Source of the DNA: Caballeronia turbans
GTDB lineage: Bacteria; Pseudomonadota; Gammaproteobacteria; Burkholderiales; Burkholderiaceae
Reading direction: 5' to 3'
Assembly (NCBI GenBank): GCA_001544655.2
Contig: FCOD02000039.1
Span: forward strand, 1 to 48,581
Length of the DNA stretch: 48,581 bases
Positions within the stretch are counted from its first letter, which is position 1. Every line of letters starts with the position of its first letter. The translations under genes were made by a program, and so were the position numbers. The notes under the pieces are model-generated. The model was not told where the DNA came from. It searched no databases and saw nothing but the letters and a program-made list of their open reading frames with translations. Shown here piece by piece: positions 27,444-36,068 of the stretch.

Positions 27444-29498
27444 GTGAACGTTTTCTTCGAGGAATCGGGTAGTTTCAAGGCCGGATCGGTGTTGTCCAAA
27501 CAGGGCGACGCGTTCCAGGTCGAGCTGCCGGGCGGGCGGCGCGCCAAGGTGCGCGCGAAAGACGTGCTGATCGAGTTCGACAAACCCGCGGCCGGCGACC
27601 TGATGCAGGAAGCCGACGCCATCGCGCAGGAGATCGATCTCGACTTCCTTTGGGAATGTGCGCCCGACGAAGAATTTCCGTTCGCCGCACTCGGCGCGGA
27701 TTACTTCGGCGACAAATTCGGTCCCACGGAACGCGCGGCGCTCGTCCTGCGCATGCACGGCGCGCCGGTCTATTTCCGGCGCAAGGGGCGCGGCCAGTAT
27801 CAGCGCGCGCCGCAGGAACAACTGCAGATGGCGCTCGCGTCGCTCGAGCGCAAGCGTCAGCAGGCGCTCGTGCAGCAAGGTTACGAAGACGACCTGAAGG
27901 CGGGCAAGCTGCCCGACGCACTGAAAGACAAGGCGCTCGGCCTGCTCACCAAGCCCGACAAGAATTCCATCGAGTACAAGGCGCTCGAAGCGGCGGCGGC
28001 TGCGCGCGGCATTTCTCAGGCGCGGCTGATGCTCGAATGCGGCGGCATCGCGTCGCCGCGCGCGTTGCATGAAGCGCGCTTTCTGTCGGAATACTTCCCG
28101 CATGGCACAGGCTTTCCGTCGGTGCAGCCGGGCCCGTTGCCCGAGGACTTGCCCGAAGCGGATGTCGAGGCCTTCTCCATCGACGACGTCACCACGACCG
28201 AAATCGACGACGCCTTCTCCGTCCAGCATCTCTCCGATGGACGCGTACGCGTGGGCATTCACATCGCGGCGCCGGCGCTCGGCATCGCGCGCGGCGACAC
28301 GATCGATGCGATCGCGCGCGGACGTCTGTCCACGGTCTACATGCCCGGCGACAAGATCACGATGCTGCCGGACAACGTCGTCGACGTGTTCACGCTCGGC
28401 GAAGGCGGGCTGCGCCCGGCGCTGTCGCTGTACATCATCGTGAACCGCGAGACGCAGGACATCGTCGCGACGGAAACCCGCGCCGAGCGCGTGTTCGTGA
28501 AGAGCAACCTGCGCCACAACCATCTCGACGCGTTCGTCACCGAGGAAAGCCTCGCCGCAGGCACGGGCGATTACGCGCACAAAGACGACATCGCCGTGTT
28601 GTGGCCGCTCGCGCAGGCGCTCTTCGAAAAGCGTCAGCAGGCGCGCGCGAGCTACGGTCTCAAGCGCGAAGTGCAGCGCAACAACGACTTCAACTTTTAT
28701 GTCGATGGCGAGCACATCACGATCACACCTCGCCGTCGTGGTTCGCCGCTCGATCTGATCGTCGCGGAACTCGCGATTCTCGCGAATTCGTCGTGGGGCG
28801 CATTCCTCGACGATCACGGCGTGCCGGGCATCTACCGCTCGCAGCGCGGTTTCGGCGGTCCGGGCCCGAAGCGCACGCGTATGCAGACGACGCCCGCGCC
28901 GCACGAAGGGCTGGGCGTTGCGCAATATGCGTGGAGCACGTCGCCGCTGCGCCGCTACGTCGATCTCGTCAATCAATGGCAACTGCTCGCGTGCGTGCAG
29001 CATGGCGTGACGGCCAAGCTCGCCGCGCCGTTCAAGCCGAAGGACGCGGATCTCTTCGCCGTCGTGCAGGGATTCGACGACACGTACACCGCATATGCCG
29101 ATCATCAGCGCCGCATGGAGTACTTCTGGTGCCTGCGCTGGCTGAAGCAGGAGAACAGGAAGCAGGTTCCGGCGTCGGTCATCAAGGACGATCTCGTCCG
29201 GCTCGAAGAAATTCCGCTGATCCTGCACGTGCCGGGCCTCGGCGTGCATGCGCGCGGCACGCGCGTGATGCTGGAAGTCGTGTCGATCGATGAACTGACC
29301 GTCGAAGCGTCCTGCCGTCTGCTGCACGTCATCGATGCGCCGTCCGCAAGCGCGCCGGTCGAGGAAGACGAAGCCGACGAGGACATCATCGAGACCGAAG
29401 ATCTCTCGGCGGAAAGCGAGGCGGAAGCGCAGGCGGAAGCCTCGGCGGAGCAGCCCCAACCGGAAGCGCCGGACAACGCGCAGGAGCCGACGCCATGA
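27444..29498 (+). CDS. RNB-domain 3'-5' exoribonuclease (RNase II/R family)
   Basis: A 684-residue RNA-degrading enzyme. The RNB catalytic core carries TTTEIDDAFSV with D255-D256, aspartates of the metal site, and GIHIAAPALGI. Later come YSRSQRGF-like YRSQRGF and the STSPLRRYVDL motif with the catalytic arginine region. The N-terminal portion (about 1-200) is shorter and different from E. coli RNase R and lacks obvious cold-shock domains. The last 50 residues (VEEDEADEDII and onward) are a very acidic, Ala/Gln-rich tail, probably disordered. It starts at a GTG. The stop overlaps aroE by four bases. RNase II versus R specificity is not decided. Confidence 0.92.
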   Translation: MNVFFEESGSFKAGSVLSKQGDAFQVELPGGRRAKVRAKDVLIEFDKPAAGDLMQEADAIAQEIDLDFLWECAPDEEFPFAALGADYFGDKFGPTERAALVLRMHGAPVYFRRKGRGQYQRAPQEQLQMALASLERKRQQALVQQGYEDDLKAGKLPDALKDKALGLLTKPDKNSIEYKALEAAAAARGISQARLMLECGGIASPRALHEARFLSEYFPHGTGFPSVQPGPLPEDLPEADVEAFSIDDVTTTEIDDAFSVQHLSDGRVRVGIHIAAPALGIARGDTIDAIARGRLSTVYMPGDKITMLPDNVVDVFTLGEGGLRPALSLYIIVNRETQDIVATETRAERVFVKSNLRHNHLDAFVTEESLAAGTGDYAHKDDIAVLWPLAQALFEKRQQARASYGLKREVQRNNDFNFYVDGEHITITPRRRGSPLDLIVAELAILANSSWGAFLDDHGVPGIYRSQRGFGGPGPKRTRMQTTPAPHEGLGVAQYAWSTSPLRRYVDLVNQWQLLACVQHGVTAKLAAPFKPKDADLFAVVQGFDDTYTAYADHQRRMEYFWCLRWLKQENRKQVPASVIKDDLVRLEEIPLILHVPGLGVHARGTRVMLEVVSIDELTVEASCRLLHVIDAPSASAPVEEDEADEDIIETEDLSAESEAEAQAEASAEQPQPEAPDNAQEPTP

Positions 29499-30337
29499 AA
29501 GACCGATACGCGGTGATCGGCAATCCGATCGAGCACAGCAAATCGCCGTGGATTCACGCGAAGTTCGCCGAGCAGACCGGCGAGCCCATCGAGTACGGGC
29601 GCATTCTCGGGCCGCTCAATGGCTTCGAGCATGAAGTGAAGAAGTTCGTCGCGTCGGGCGGGCGCGGCATGAACGTCACGGTGCCGTTCAAGCTCGAAGC
29701 GCACGCGCTCGCGGATGCGCTGTCCCCGCGCGCGGCGGCGGCGGGCGCGGTGAACACGCTGTCCTTCGGGTCAGATGGCGTGCGGGGCGACAACACCGAC
29801 GGCATCGGCCTCGTGCGTGACATCGAGGTGAATCTCGGCGTAAGTCTCAGAGGCGCGCGCATTTTGCTGCTCGGCGCGGGCGGCGCGGCGCGCGGCGTCG
29901 TGCTGCCGATCTTCGATCGCGCGCCGGCGGCGCTCACCATCGTCAATCGCACGGCGGCGAAGGCGCATCGGCTCGTCGACCAGTTCGCGCCGAACGCCGC
30001 CGAATGCGGCGTGCGCTTCTCGGGCGGCGGCGCAGACAGCGCGGAAGCGGGCCGCTACGACGTCATCGTCAACGCGACGGCGGGCAGCCTCGACGCCGCG
30101 TTACCCGATTGCGACGACAGCGCATTCGGCGCGGGCACGCTTGCCTACGACATGATGTACGGCGCGCAACCGACCGTTTTCATGCGGCACGCGTCGAAGC
30201 TCGGCGCGCGCGCATCGGATGGTCTCGGCATGCTGGTCGAGCAGGCGGCTGAATCGTTCTTCATCTGGCGTGGCATGCGCCCGGACGGCGGCGCCGTGCT
30301 GCGCGAATTGCGCCAGATGCTGGCCGCCAAAGCCTGA
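29495..30337 (+). CDS. aroE: Shikimate dehydrogenase (NADP)
   Basis: AroE reduces 3-dehydroshikimate to shikimate in aromatic amino-acid synthesis. The 280 residues contain the substrate-binding [10 protein letters not shown] (9-18), the catalytic lysine K66 in VTVPFK, NTDG (100-103) with the partner aspartate, and the Rossmann loop GAGGAARG (127-134). ATVNRT-like [12 protein letters not shown] marks the NADP phosphate site. Start and stop overlap both neighbours (ATGA), so it is embedded in the mpl to mtgA operon. Confidence 0.96.
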   Translation: MKDRYAVIGNPIEHSKSPWIHAKFAEQTGEPIEYGRILGPLNGFEHEVKKFVASGGRGMNVTVPFKLEAHALADALSPRAAAAGAVNTLSFGSDGVRGDNTDGIGLVRDIEVNLGVSLRGARILLLGAGGAARGVVLPIFDRAPAALTIVNRTAAKAHRLVDQFAPNAAECGVRFSGGGADSAEAGRYDVIVNATAGSLDAALPDCDDSAFGAGTLAYDMMYGAQPTVFMRHASKLGARASDGLGMLVEQAAESFFIWRGMRPDGGAVLRELRQMLAAKA

Positions 30338-31086
30338 TGACCACCGCGCCGATCGGGACGCGCGCGCCACGTGCGCACAAAGCGGTGCGGCTCGGCCCGG
30401 CACGCTGGATCATGTACGGCGTGTCGGTACTCGGCATCGCATTCATCGCGACGCAGCTCTACTTTTTCGCGCAGATCGGCATCTGGACGGTCGTGAATCC
30501 GGGCCCAACGGCCTTCATGCGTGCCGATGCGTGGACGCTCGCGAAGACGCATCCCGGCGTGTCGCTGCAGCGCGCATGGGTGCCGTACGACCAGATTTCG
30601 CGCAACCTGAAGCGCGCGATCATCGCGTCGGAAGACGCCAACTTCGTCAACAACAACGGCTACGAAACCGACGCCATTCTTCAGGCCTGGGAGAAGAACA
30701 AGGCGCGCGGGAAGATCGTCGCGGGCGGTTCGACCATTTCGCAGCAGCTCGCGCGCAATCTCTTTCTGTCGCGCGAGAAGAGCTACGTTCGCAAGGCGCA
30801 GGAGCTCGTGATCACGTGGATGCTCGAGTTCTGGATGGACAAGGAACGCATCTTCGAGATCTATCTGAATTCGGTCGAGTGGGGCAACGGTGTCTACGGT
30901 GCGCAAGCGGCAGCGCAGTATTACTACAAGACATCGGCGGCGAATCTGACCGCCTGGCAAAGCGCGCGGCTCGCCGTGATGCTGCCGCGGCCCAAGTATT
31001 TCGACGATCATCGCAACGCGCCGTATCTGTCGCAGCGTTCACGCGTCATCGCGCGGCGGATGGGTGCGGCGGAGCTGCCGCAGTGA
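30337..31086 (+). CDS. mtgA: Monofunctional biosynthetic peptidoglycan transglycosylase
   Basis: MtgA polymerises lipid II into glycan strands in the inner membrane. The 249 residues have one N-terminal membrane segment (about 24-48) and a GT51 domain in the periplasm. Motif 1 is IASEDANF with the catalytic glutamate E99. Motif 2 is [14 protein letters not shown] (130-143), and the third conserved segment is [12 protein letters not shown]. The usual histidine of motif 1 (EDxxFxxHxG) is asparagine N106 here. It is the last gene of its operon and is followed by a strong terminator. Confidence 0.95.
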   Translation: MTTAPIGTRAPRAHKAVRLGPARWIMYGVSVLGIAFIATQLYFFAQIGIWTVVNPGPTAFMRADAWTLAKTHPGVSLQRAWVPYDQISRNLKRAIIASEDANFVNNNGYETDAILQAWEKNKARGKIVAGGSTISQQLARNLFLSREKSYVRKAQELVITWMLEFWMDKERIFEIYLNSVEWGNGVYGAQAAAQYYYKTSAANLTAWQSARLAVMLPRPKYFDDHRNAPYLSQRSRVIARRMGAAELPQ

Positions 31087-31113
31087 AATTTAGTTTGCGA
31101 AACTAAACAATGC

Positions 31114-31142
31114 AAAGCCCTGATTTATCAGGGCTTTTTTGT
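31114..31142 (+). terminator. Intrinsic terminator of the mpl-mtgA operon
   Basis: A 10-bp perfect stem AAAGCCCTGA/TCAGGGCTTT with loop TTTA (31114-31137) runs into six consecutive T, then GTTTT. Confidence 0.95.
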
Positions 31143-31179
31143 TTTCGGGTCGCTGTCGGCTGTCAGTTATGATCCCATT

Positions 31180-31200
31180 ATGTGAGCATGACGATCACAT
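31180..31200. promoter_or_regulatory. Inverted repeat, possible operator of the IclR-dgo locus
   Basis: ATGTGA-N9-TCACAT is a perfect 6-bp inverted repeat in the gap before the sugar locus. The 9-base spacer differs from the six of CRP sites, so an IclR-type or other regulator is more likely. Placement between the terminator and the regulator gene supports a control role; the binding protein is inferred. Confidence 0.4.
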
Positions 31201-31352
31201 ATTGAATAGTTCGAAGCGGCAGAACTACAATCCGACCACAGCCTGAACGGCATATGCGTGCGACGACCGAAAAAACGTAGCGGCGCGCACGACCAGAACA
31301 ACGGAGACACGTCATGCACCCGATCGCTCGCCTGCGCTCGCTGGCCTCTTCA

Positions 31353-31397
31353 CACGATTTACACGATTCGCACGCTTCGCACCATTCGCACGCTCGT
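31353..31397 (+). repeat. Five tandem 9-bp repeats
   Basis: Units CACGATTTA, CACGATTCG, CACGCTTCG, CACCATTCG and CACGCTCGT run head to tail, sharing CAC at the start and a T-rich second half. They lie about 70 bases before the IclR-family start codon at 31468. The rest of the gap 31201-31467 holds no recognised gene. Confidence 0.7.
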
Positions 31398-31467
31398 GCG
31401 GCAACGCTCGCCGCGGCGCCTGCGAGCGACGCACGACACGCATCGTGATCGACGAGAGACCTGCGCC

Positions 31468-32412
31468 ATGACCAAATTCCAGAACCCGGAAACCGACGCC
31501 GCCCAAGCGCAATCCGCGCACGCGAGCGGCCCGAGCGTGAAGCGCAACGGCGCGAGCGGGGCGAAGCACATGCCCGATCCCGACGCGATCGCGTTGCCGA
31601 GCGCGCTCGTGGACGTCACGCCGCAGCAGGCCGGCACCCAGACGCTTCTGCGCGGCCTCGCGATTCTCGAAGCCGCCGCGAATGGCGCGCGCGATCTGCG
31701 CGCGTTCGGCGCGGCGCTCGGCACGACGCGCAGCACGACCCATCGGCTCGTCAGCTCGCTCGTGCAGGCGCGCTATCTGCGCCAGGTGCAGGGCGGTTAT
31801 CTGCTCGGGCCGAAGCTCATCGAACTGGGCACGATCGCGCTCGAACAGATGCCGCTCACGGCGGTCGCGCGCCCGCATCTGCAGGCGCTCGCGGAACACA
31901 CGCACGACACGATTCACCTCGGCGTGCGCGATGGCGACGACGTCCTCTACATCGACAAGATTCCGGGCACGCGCGGCCTGGAGATGCGCTCGCGCGTCGG
32001 GCATCGCATGCCGCTCGCGTCGACGGGCATCGGCAAGGCAATGATGCTCGACCTCGAAGCGAACGCGTGGAAGAAGCTGCTCGAAGCGTCGCATCGCGTG
32101 CTCGCGAAAACGAGTTTCAAGCCCGACAACCGGCCCGATTTCGACACCTTCCAGCAGCGCATGACGCGCTATTCGCAAGGCGGCTTCACGTTCGATCTGG
32201 AAGAGAACGAGGCTTCGATACGCTGCGTTGCCGCGCCGGTGCGCGATGCGTCCGGCGCGATCGTCGCGGCGTTGTCGGTGGCGAGCACGATTCCCTATAT
32301 GCCGCATGAGCGCATGGAAGAACTGATTCCGGTCGTGCAGCGCGAAGCGCGCGCGATTTCCGAGGAACTCGGCTGGCGTGCCCCGCAGGCAGCGCGCAGG
32401 ATCAAGCGATGA
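31468..32412 (+). CDS. IclR-family transcriptional regulator of the sugar locus
   Basis: A 314-residue regulator. After a disordered N-terminus of about 55 residues, a winged helix-turn-helix spans about 58-112 (LLRGLAILEAAANGARDL, TTRSTTHRLVSSL). The C-terminal effector domain (about 130-305) has DTIHLGVRDGDDVLYIDKI and CVAAPVRDASGAIVAALSV, typical of IclR. It leads an apparent operon with dgoK (four-base overlap) and so probably controls it; the inducer may be a sugar acid or KDGal. I chose ATG 31468, the start next to the conserved part; the frame is open for 70 codons further upstream, through the tandem repeat. Confidence 0.9.
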   Translation: MTKFQNPETDAAQAQSAHASGPSVKRNGASGAKHMPDPDAIALPSALVDVTPQQAGTQTLLRGLAILEAAANGARDLRAFGAALGTTRSTTHRLVSSLVQARYLRQVQGGYLLGPKLIELGTIALEQMPLTAVARPHLQALAEHTHDTIHLGVRDGDDVLYIDKIPGTRGLEMRSRVGHRMPLASTGIGKAMMLDLEANAWKKLLEASHRVLAKTSFKPDNRPDFDTFQQRMTRYSQGGFTFDLEENEASIRCVAAPVRDASGAIVAALSVASTIPYMPHERMEELIPVVQREARAISEELGWRAPQAARRIKR

Positions 32413-33398
32413 ACGCACCTGTTCGCACGCCCACGCTCATCGCGCTCGACTGGGGCACGACGTCGCTGCGCGCCTATCTGGGAGGCGCCGACGGCACCGC
32501 GCTTGACACGCGCGCGTCGTCGGCCGGCATCATGAATCTGCCCGCGGGCGGCTTCGATCAGGCGTTCGAGGAAACCTGCGGCGCGTGGCTCGATGCGCAT
32601 GGGCCGCTCGATGCGCCGTTGCCCGTCATTGCGGCGGGCATGGTCGGCAGCGCGCAGGGCTGGGTGGAAGCGCCGTACGTCGAAACGCCCGCCGGGGCCG
32701 ATGCGCTTGTCGCGGGCATCGTCACGGTGAAGACGTCGCGCGGCGTCGTGGTGCATGTCGTGCCCGGCGTGCTGGAGCGCGGCGTGTTGCCCAACGTGAT
32801 GCGCGGCGAGGAAACGCAGATTTTCGGCGCGCTGGCGAGCGAGCCGTCGCTCGGAACATCGGGCGGCGCGCTGATCGGACTGCCGGGCACGCATGCGAAA
32901 TGGGCGTTCGTGAGCGATGAGCGCATCGAGCGCTTCTACACGTTCATGACGGGCGAGACCTTCAGCGTGCTGCGTGATCACACGATTCTCGGCCGCACGA
33001 TGCATCCGAGCGCGACGCACGACGAACAGGCGTTCGTGCGCGGCGTCGATACGGCGCGCGATGCCGGCGATGCAGGCATGCTCGCGACGATCTTCACCAC
33101 GCGCACGCTCGGCCTCACCGGTCAGCTGACAGGCGAGCAGCAGCCGGATTATTTGTCGGGGCTGTTGATCGGCCACGAACTGCGCGGCCTGAGCGAAGTG
33201 CTCACGCGCGAAGGTTCCGCGCTCGCGGGAAAAACGTTGCGCCTGATCGGCAGCGACGCGCTCTGCGACCGCTATCGCGTCGCGCTTTCGCGCTTCGGTT
33301 GCCATGACGCGCCAATCGTCGCGCAGGCCACCGAGCACGGCCTTTATCGAATTGCAGTGCTTGCCGGCCTCGTCGCCGCGCCTGTGCGCACGGCCTGA
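32409..33398 (+). CDS. dgoK: 2-dehydro-3-deoxygalactonokinase
   Basis: DgoK phosphorylates 2-keto-3-deoxygalactonate (KDGal) with ATP in the De Ley-Doudoroff galactose pathway. The 329 residues begin with the phosphate-binding ALDWGTTSLRAYL, characteristic of the family. Other conserved stretches are PVIAAGMVGSAQGW, GALIGLPGTHAKW and FYTFMTGETFSVL. It overlaps the IclR gene start-to-stop and is followed 15 bases later by dgoA, the enzyme that uses its product. The AGGAG site for dgoA lies in that gap. Confidence 0.94.
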   Translation: MNAPVRTPTLIALDWGTTSLRAYLGGADGTALDTRASSAGIMNLPAGGFDQAFEETCGAWLDAHGPLDAPLPVIAAGMVGSAQGWVEAPYVETPAGADALVAGIVTVKTSRGVVVHVVPGVLERGVLPNVMRGEETQIFGALASEPSLGTSGGALIGLPGTHAKWAFVSDERIERFYTFMTGETFSVLRDHTILGRTMHPSATHDEQAFVRGVDTARDAGDAGMLATIFTTRTLGLTGQLTGEQQPDYLSGLLIGHELRGLSEVLTREGSALAGKTLRLIGSDALCDRYRVALSRFGCHDAPIVAQATEHGLYRIAVLAGLVAAPVRTA

Positions 33399-33413
33399 AA
33401 AGGAGTCAACACG

Positions 33414-34091
33414 ATGCAGCCATCCATCAATTTGCCCGCGCCCTTTGGGATGCACGCCGGTCTCGCGAAGGCGTTCGCCGCGTGCCCGCTGATCGCGATC
33501 CTGCGCGGCGTGACGCCGGCCGATGCCGCCGAACACGCCCGCGCGCTGTACGAAGCCGGCTTTCGCATCGTCGAAGTACCGCTCAATTCGCCCCAGCCGT
33601 TCGACAGCATCGCGGCGATCCGTCAGGCGCTGCCCGCCGATGCGATCGTCGGTGCGGGAACGGTGCTGCATCCGAGTTATGTCGACAGCGTGAAGGCCGC
33701 GGGCGGCGAACTCGTCGTGATGCCGCACAGCGACGCCGATGTCGTTCGCGCCGCGAAGGCGCGAGGTCTCGCGTGCGCGCCGGGCGTCGCGACGCCGAAC
33801 GAGGCGTTTCTCGCGCTGAAGAACGGCGCCGACGTGCTGAAGATGTTCCCCGCCGAGCAGCTCGGCCCGGCCGTCGCGAAGGCATGGCGCGCGGTGATCG
33901 CGCAGGAAGTGCCGCTCGTGCCGGTCGGCGGCATAACGCCCGACAACATGGGCCCGTTCCTGAGCGCGGGCGCGAACGGCTTCGGCCTCGGCTCTGCGCT
34001 GTACAAGCCGGGCCAGAGCGCGGAGGCGACGGCATCGCACGCAAAGGCATTCATCGACGGACTCGCGAAAGCGCGGGGCGACATCAAATGA
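33414..34091 (+). CDS. dgoA: 2-dehydro-3-deoxy-6-phosphogalactonate aldolase
   Basis: This aldolase splits KDPGal into pyruvate and glyceraldehyde 3-phosphate. The 225 residues belong to the KDPG/KDPGal aldolase family: LIAILRGVTPADAAEHA, GFRIVEVPLNSP, and the Schiff-base lysine K143 in DVLKMFPAE. VGGITPDNMGPF closes the barrel. It has about a dozen extra N-terminal residues compared with E. coli DgoA. The stop overlaps the SDR gene start (ATGA). Confidence 0.94.
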   Translation: MQPSINLPAPFGMHAGLAKAFAACPLIAILRGVTPADAAEHARALYEAGFRIVEVPLNSPQPFDSIAAIRQALPADAIVGAGTVLHPSYVDSVKAAGGELVVMPHSDADVVRAAKARGLACAPGVATPNEAFLALKNGADVLKMFPAEQLGPAVAKAWRAVIAQEVPLVPVGGITPDNMGPFLSAGANGFGLGSALYKPGQSAEATASHAKAFIDGLAKARGDIK

Positions 34092-34867
34092 ACCGGCTCG
34101 CCGGCAAAGTGACGATGGTCACGGGCGCGGGACGCGGCATCGGTGCGGCGATCGCGCTGGCGTTCGCGCGCGAGGGCGCGTCGGTGGCGCTGGCGGAACT
34201 AGATATCGACACGGCGCGCGCGACGGCCGAGCGCATTGCGTCGGAAGTGAGCGGCGCGCGCGTGCTCGCGGTGCAGACGGACGTGACGCAGAGCGCGCAG
34301 GTGAAAGAGGCCGTCGCGCACATCGAGGCTTCCCTGGGTCCGCTCGACGTGCTCGTGAACAACGCCGGCATCAACGTGTTTTGCGATCCGCTCACGATGA
34401 CCGACGACGACTGGCGCCGCTGCTTCGCCGTCGATCTCGACGGCGTGTGGAACGGGTGCCGGGCCGTGTTGCCGGGCATGGTGGTGCGCGGGCGGGGCAG
34501 CATCGTGAATATCGCGTCGACGCACGCTTTCAAGATCATTCCCGGCTGCTTTCCGTATCCGGTGGCAAAGCACGGCGTGATCGGACTGACGCGCGCGCTC
34601 GGCATCGAATACGCGCCGAACAACGTGCGCGTGAATGCGATCGCGCCGGGATACATCGAAACGCAATTGACGCTGGATTGGTGGGATTCGCAAGCCGATC
34701 CGAAGGCCGCGCGCAAGGCGACGCTCGATCTTCAGCCGATGAAGCGCATCGGCCAGCCGCACGAAGTCGCGATGACGGCGGTGTTTCTCGCATCGGACGA
34801 GGCGCCGTTCATCAACGCGAGCTGCATCACCGTGGATGGCGGCCGTTCCGCGCTGTACCACGACTGA
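34088..34867 (+). CDS. SDR-family oxidoreductase in the galactose locus
   Basis: A classical short-chain dehydrogenase of 259 residues: cofactor loop TGAGRGIG (13-20), NNAG, catalytic Ser in NIAST, and YPVAK with Tyr and Lys. The C-terminal FLASDEAPFINASCITVDGG is typical. The aspartate-like acid after beta 2 (LAELDID) suggests NAD preference. Its place directly after dgoA, with coupled start, suggests action on a sugar or sugar acid, for example as an aldose or deoxyketoacid dehydrogenase. A second SDR lies at 38762-39550, so the division of labour between them is open. Confidence 0.88.
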   Translation: MNRLAGKVTMVTGAGRGIGAAIALAFAREGASVALAELDIDTARATAERIASEVSGARVLAVQTDVTQSAQVKEAVAHIEASLGPLDVLVNNAGINVFCDPLTMTDDDWRRCFAVDLDGVWNGCRAVLPGMVVRGRGSIVNIASTHAFKIIPGCFPYPVAKHGVIGLTRALGIEYAPNNVRVNAIAPGYIETQLTLDWWDSQADPKAARKATLDLQPMKRIGQPHEVAMTAVFLASDEAPFINASCITVDGGRSALYHD

Positions 34868-34998
34868 ACAACGAACCACCGAAGAATGACGCACTGGCCG
34901 CGGTGCGGCATCACGACAGAAAACAACGCGGCCACACACCTTCGTTAGCGCCCGTGCGCGGGCATTGTTCGACATCGGAAGAAGTCGGGAGACAAAAA

Positions 34999-36006
34999 AT
35001 GAAACGCAGACTGTTCCTCACGCTGATCGCCGCCGCCACGGCAACGAGCGCGTCCATGATCGCGGCGCCCGTCGCCCAGGCCGCCGACGACGTCAAGATC
35101 GGCTTCCTCGTGAAGCAGCCGGAAGAACCGTGGTTCCAGGACGAGTGGAAATTCGCGGAAATCGCCGCGAAGGAGAAGGGCTTCACGCTCGTGAAGATCG
35201 GCGCGCCGTCGGGTGAAAAGGTGATGAGCGCGATCGACAACCTCGCGGCGCAGAAGGCGCAGGGCTTCATCATCTGCACGCCGGACGTGAAGCTCGGGCC
35301 GGGCATCGTCGCGAAGGCGAAGGCCGACAAGCTCAAGATGATGACGGTCGATGACCGCCTCGTCGACGGCTCGGGCAAGCCGATCGAATCCGTGCCGCAC
35401 ATGGGCATTTCGGCCTACAACATCGGCAAGCAGGTGGGCGACGGCATCGCCGCGGAAATCAAGAAGCGCGGCTGGGACATGAAGGACGTCGGCGCGATCG
35501 ACGTGACCTACGAGCAGTTGCCGACCGCGCATGACCGCACGAGCGGCGCAACCGACGCGCTCGTCGCCGCCGGCTTCCCGAAGGCGAACATCGTCGCCGC
35601 GCCGCAAGCGAAGACCGACACCGAGAACGCGTTCAATGCCGCGAACATCGCGCTCACGAAGAACCCGCAGTTCAAGCACTGGGTCGCCTACGGCCTGAAC
35701 GACGAAGCCGTGCTCGGCGCCGTGCGCGCCGCGGAAGGCCGCGGCTTCAAGGCGGACAACATGATCGGCATCGGCATCGGCGGTTCGGACTCGGCGTTGA
35801 ACGAGTTCAAGAAGCCGAATCCGACGGGCTTCTACGGCACCGTCATCATCAGCCCGAAGCGCCACGGCGAAGAAACGTCCGAGCTGATGTACGCGTGGAT
35901 CAAGGACGGCAAGGCGCCGCCGCCGCTCACGCTCACGACCGGCATGCTGGCGACGCGTGAAAACGTGGCGTCGGTGCGTCAGCAGATGGGCCTGGCATCG
36001 AACTAA
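34999..36006 (+). CDS. araF: Arabinose/galactose ABC transporter, substrate-binding protein
   Basis: A periplasmic binding protein of 335 residues with a cleavable signal peptide (about 1-28, ending VAQA). The mature start ADDVKIGFLVKQPEEPWFQDEW closely resembles E. coli AraF, which binds L-arabinose and also D-galactose and D-fucose. Further AraF-like stretches are ICTPDVKLGPGI, MTVDDRLVDG and HMGISAYNIG. In this locus, beside dgoK and dgoA, galactose is a likely ligand. GGGAG precedes the ATG. A large hairpin follows the gene. Confidence 0.93.
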   Translation: MKRRLFLTLIAAATATSASMIAAPVAQAADDVKIGFLVKQPEEPWFQDEWKFAEIAAKEKGFTLVKIGAPSGEKVMSAIDNLAAQKAQGFIICTPDVKLGPGIVAKAKADKLKMMTVDDRLVDGSGKPIESVPHMGISAYNIGKQVGDGIAAEIKKRGWDMKDVGAIDVTYEQLPTAHDRTSGATDALVAAGFPKANIVAAPQAKTDTENAFNAANIALTKNPQFKHWVAYGLNDEAVLGAVRAAEGRGFKADNMIGIGIGGSDSALNEFKKPNPTGFYGTVIISPKRHGEETSELMYAWIKDGKAPPPLTLTTGMLATRENVASVRQQMGLASN

Positions 36007-36020
36007 GTCATTGGATGAGG

Positions 36021-36048
36021 GCGGGCCGCGTGCTTTTGCGCGGCCCGC
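36021..36048 (+). other. Intercistronic hairpin between araF and araG
   Basis: Perfect 10-bp arms GCGGGCCGCG and CGCGGCCCGC with an 8-base loop and no T run lie between the binding-protein and ATPase genes. Such stems can protect the upstream message from 3' decay so that binding protein is made in excess over the transporter. The function here is inferred. Confidence 0.65.
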
Positions 36049-36068
36049 TCGAAGCATAAGGAGGCGAT

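Noticed and set aside
27429-29459. 676-codon frame antisense to the RNB ribonuclease
   Set aside because: Shadow of the real gene; no recognisable domains.
31180-31200. CRP binding site before the sugar locus
   Set aside because: TGTGA and TCACA are present, but the spacer is too long for CRP (TGTGA-N6-TCACA).
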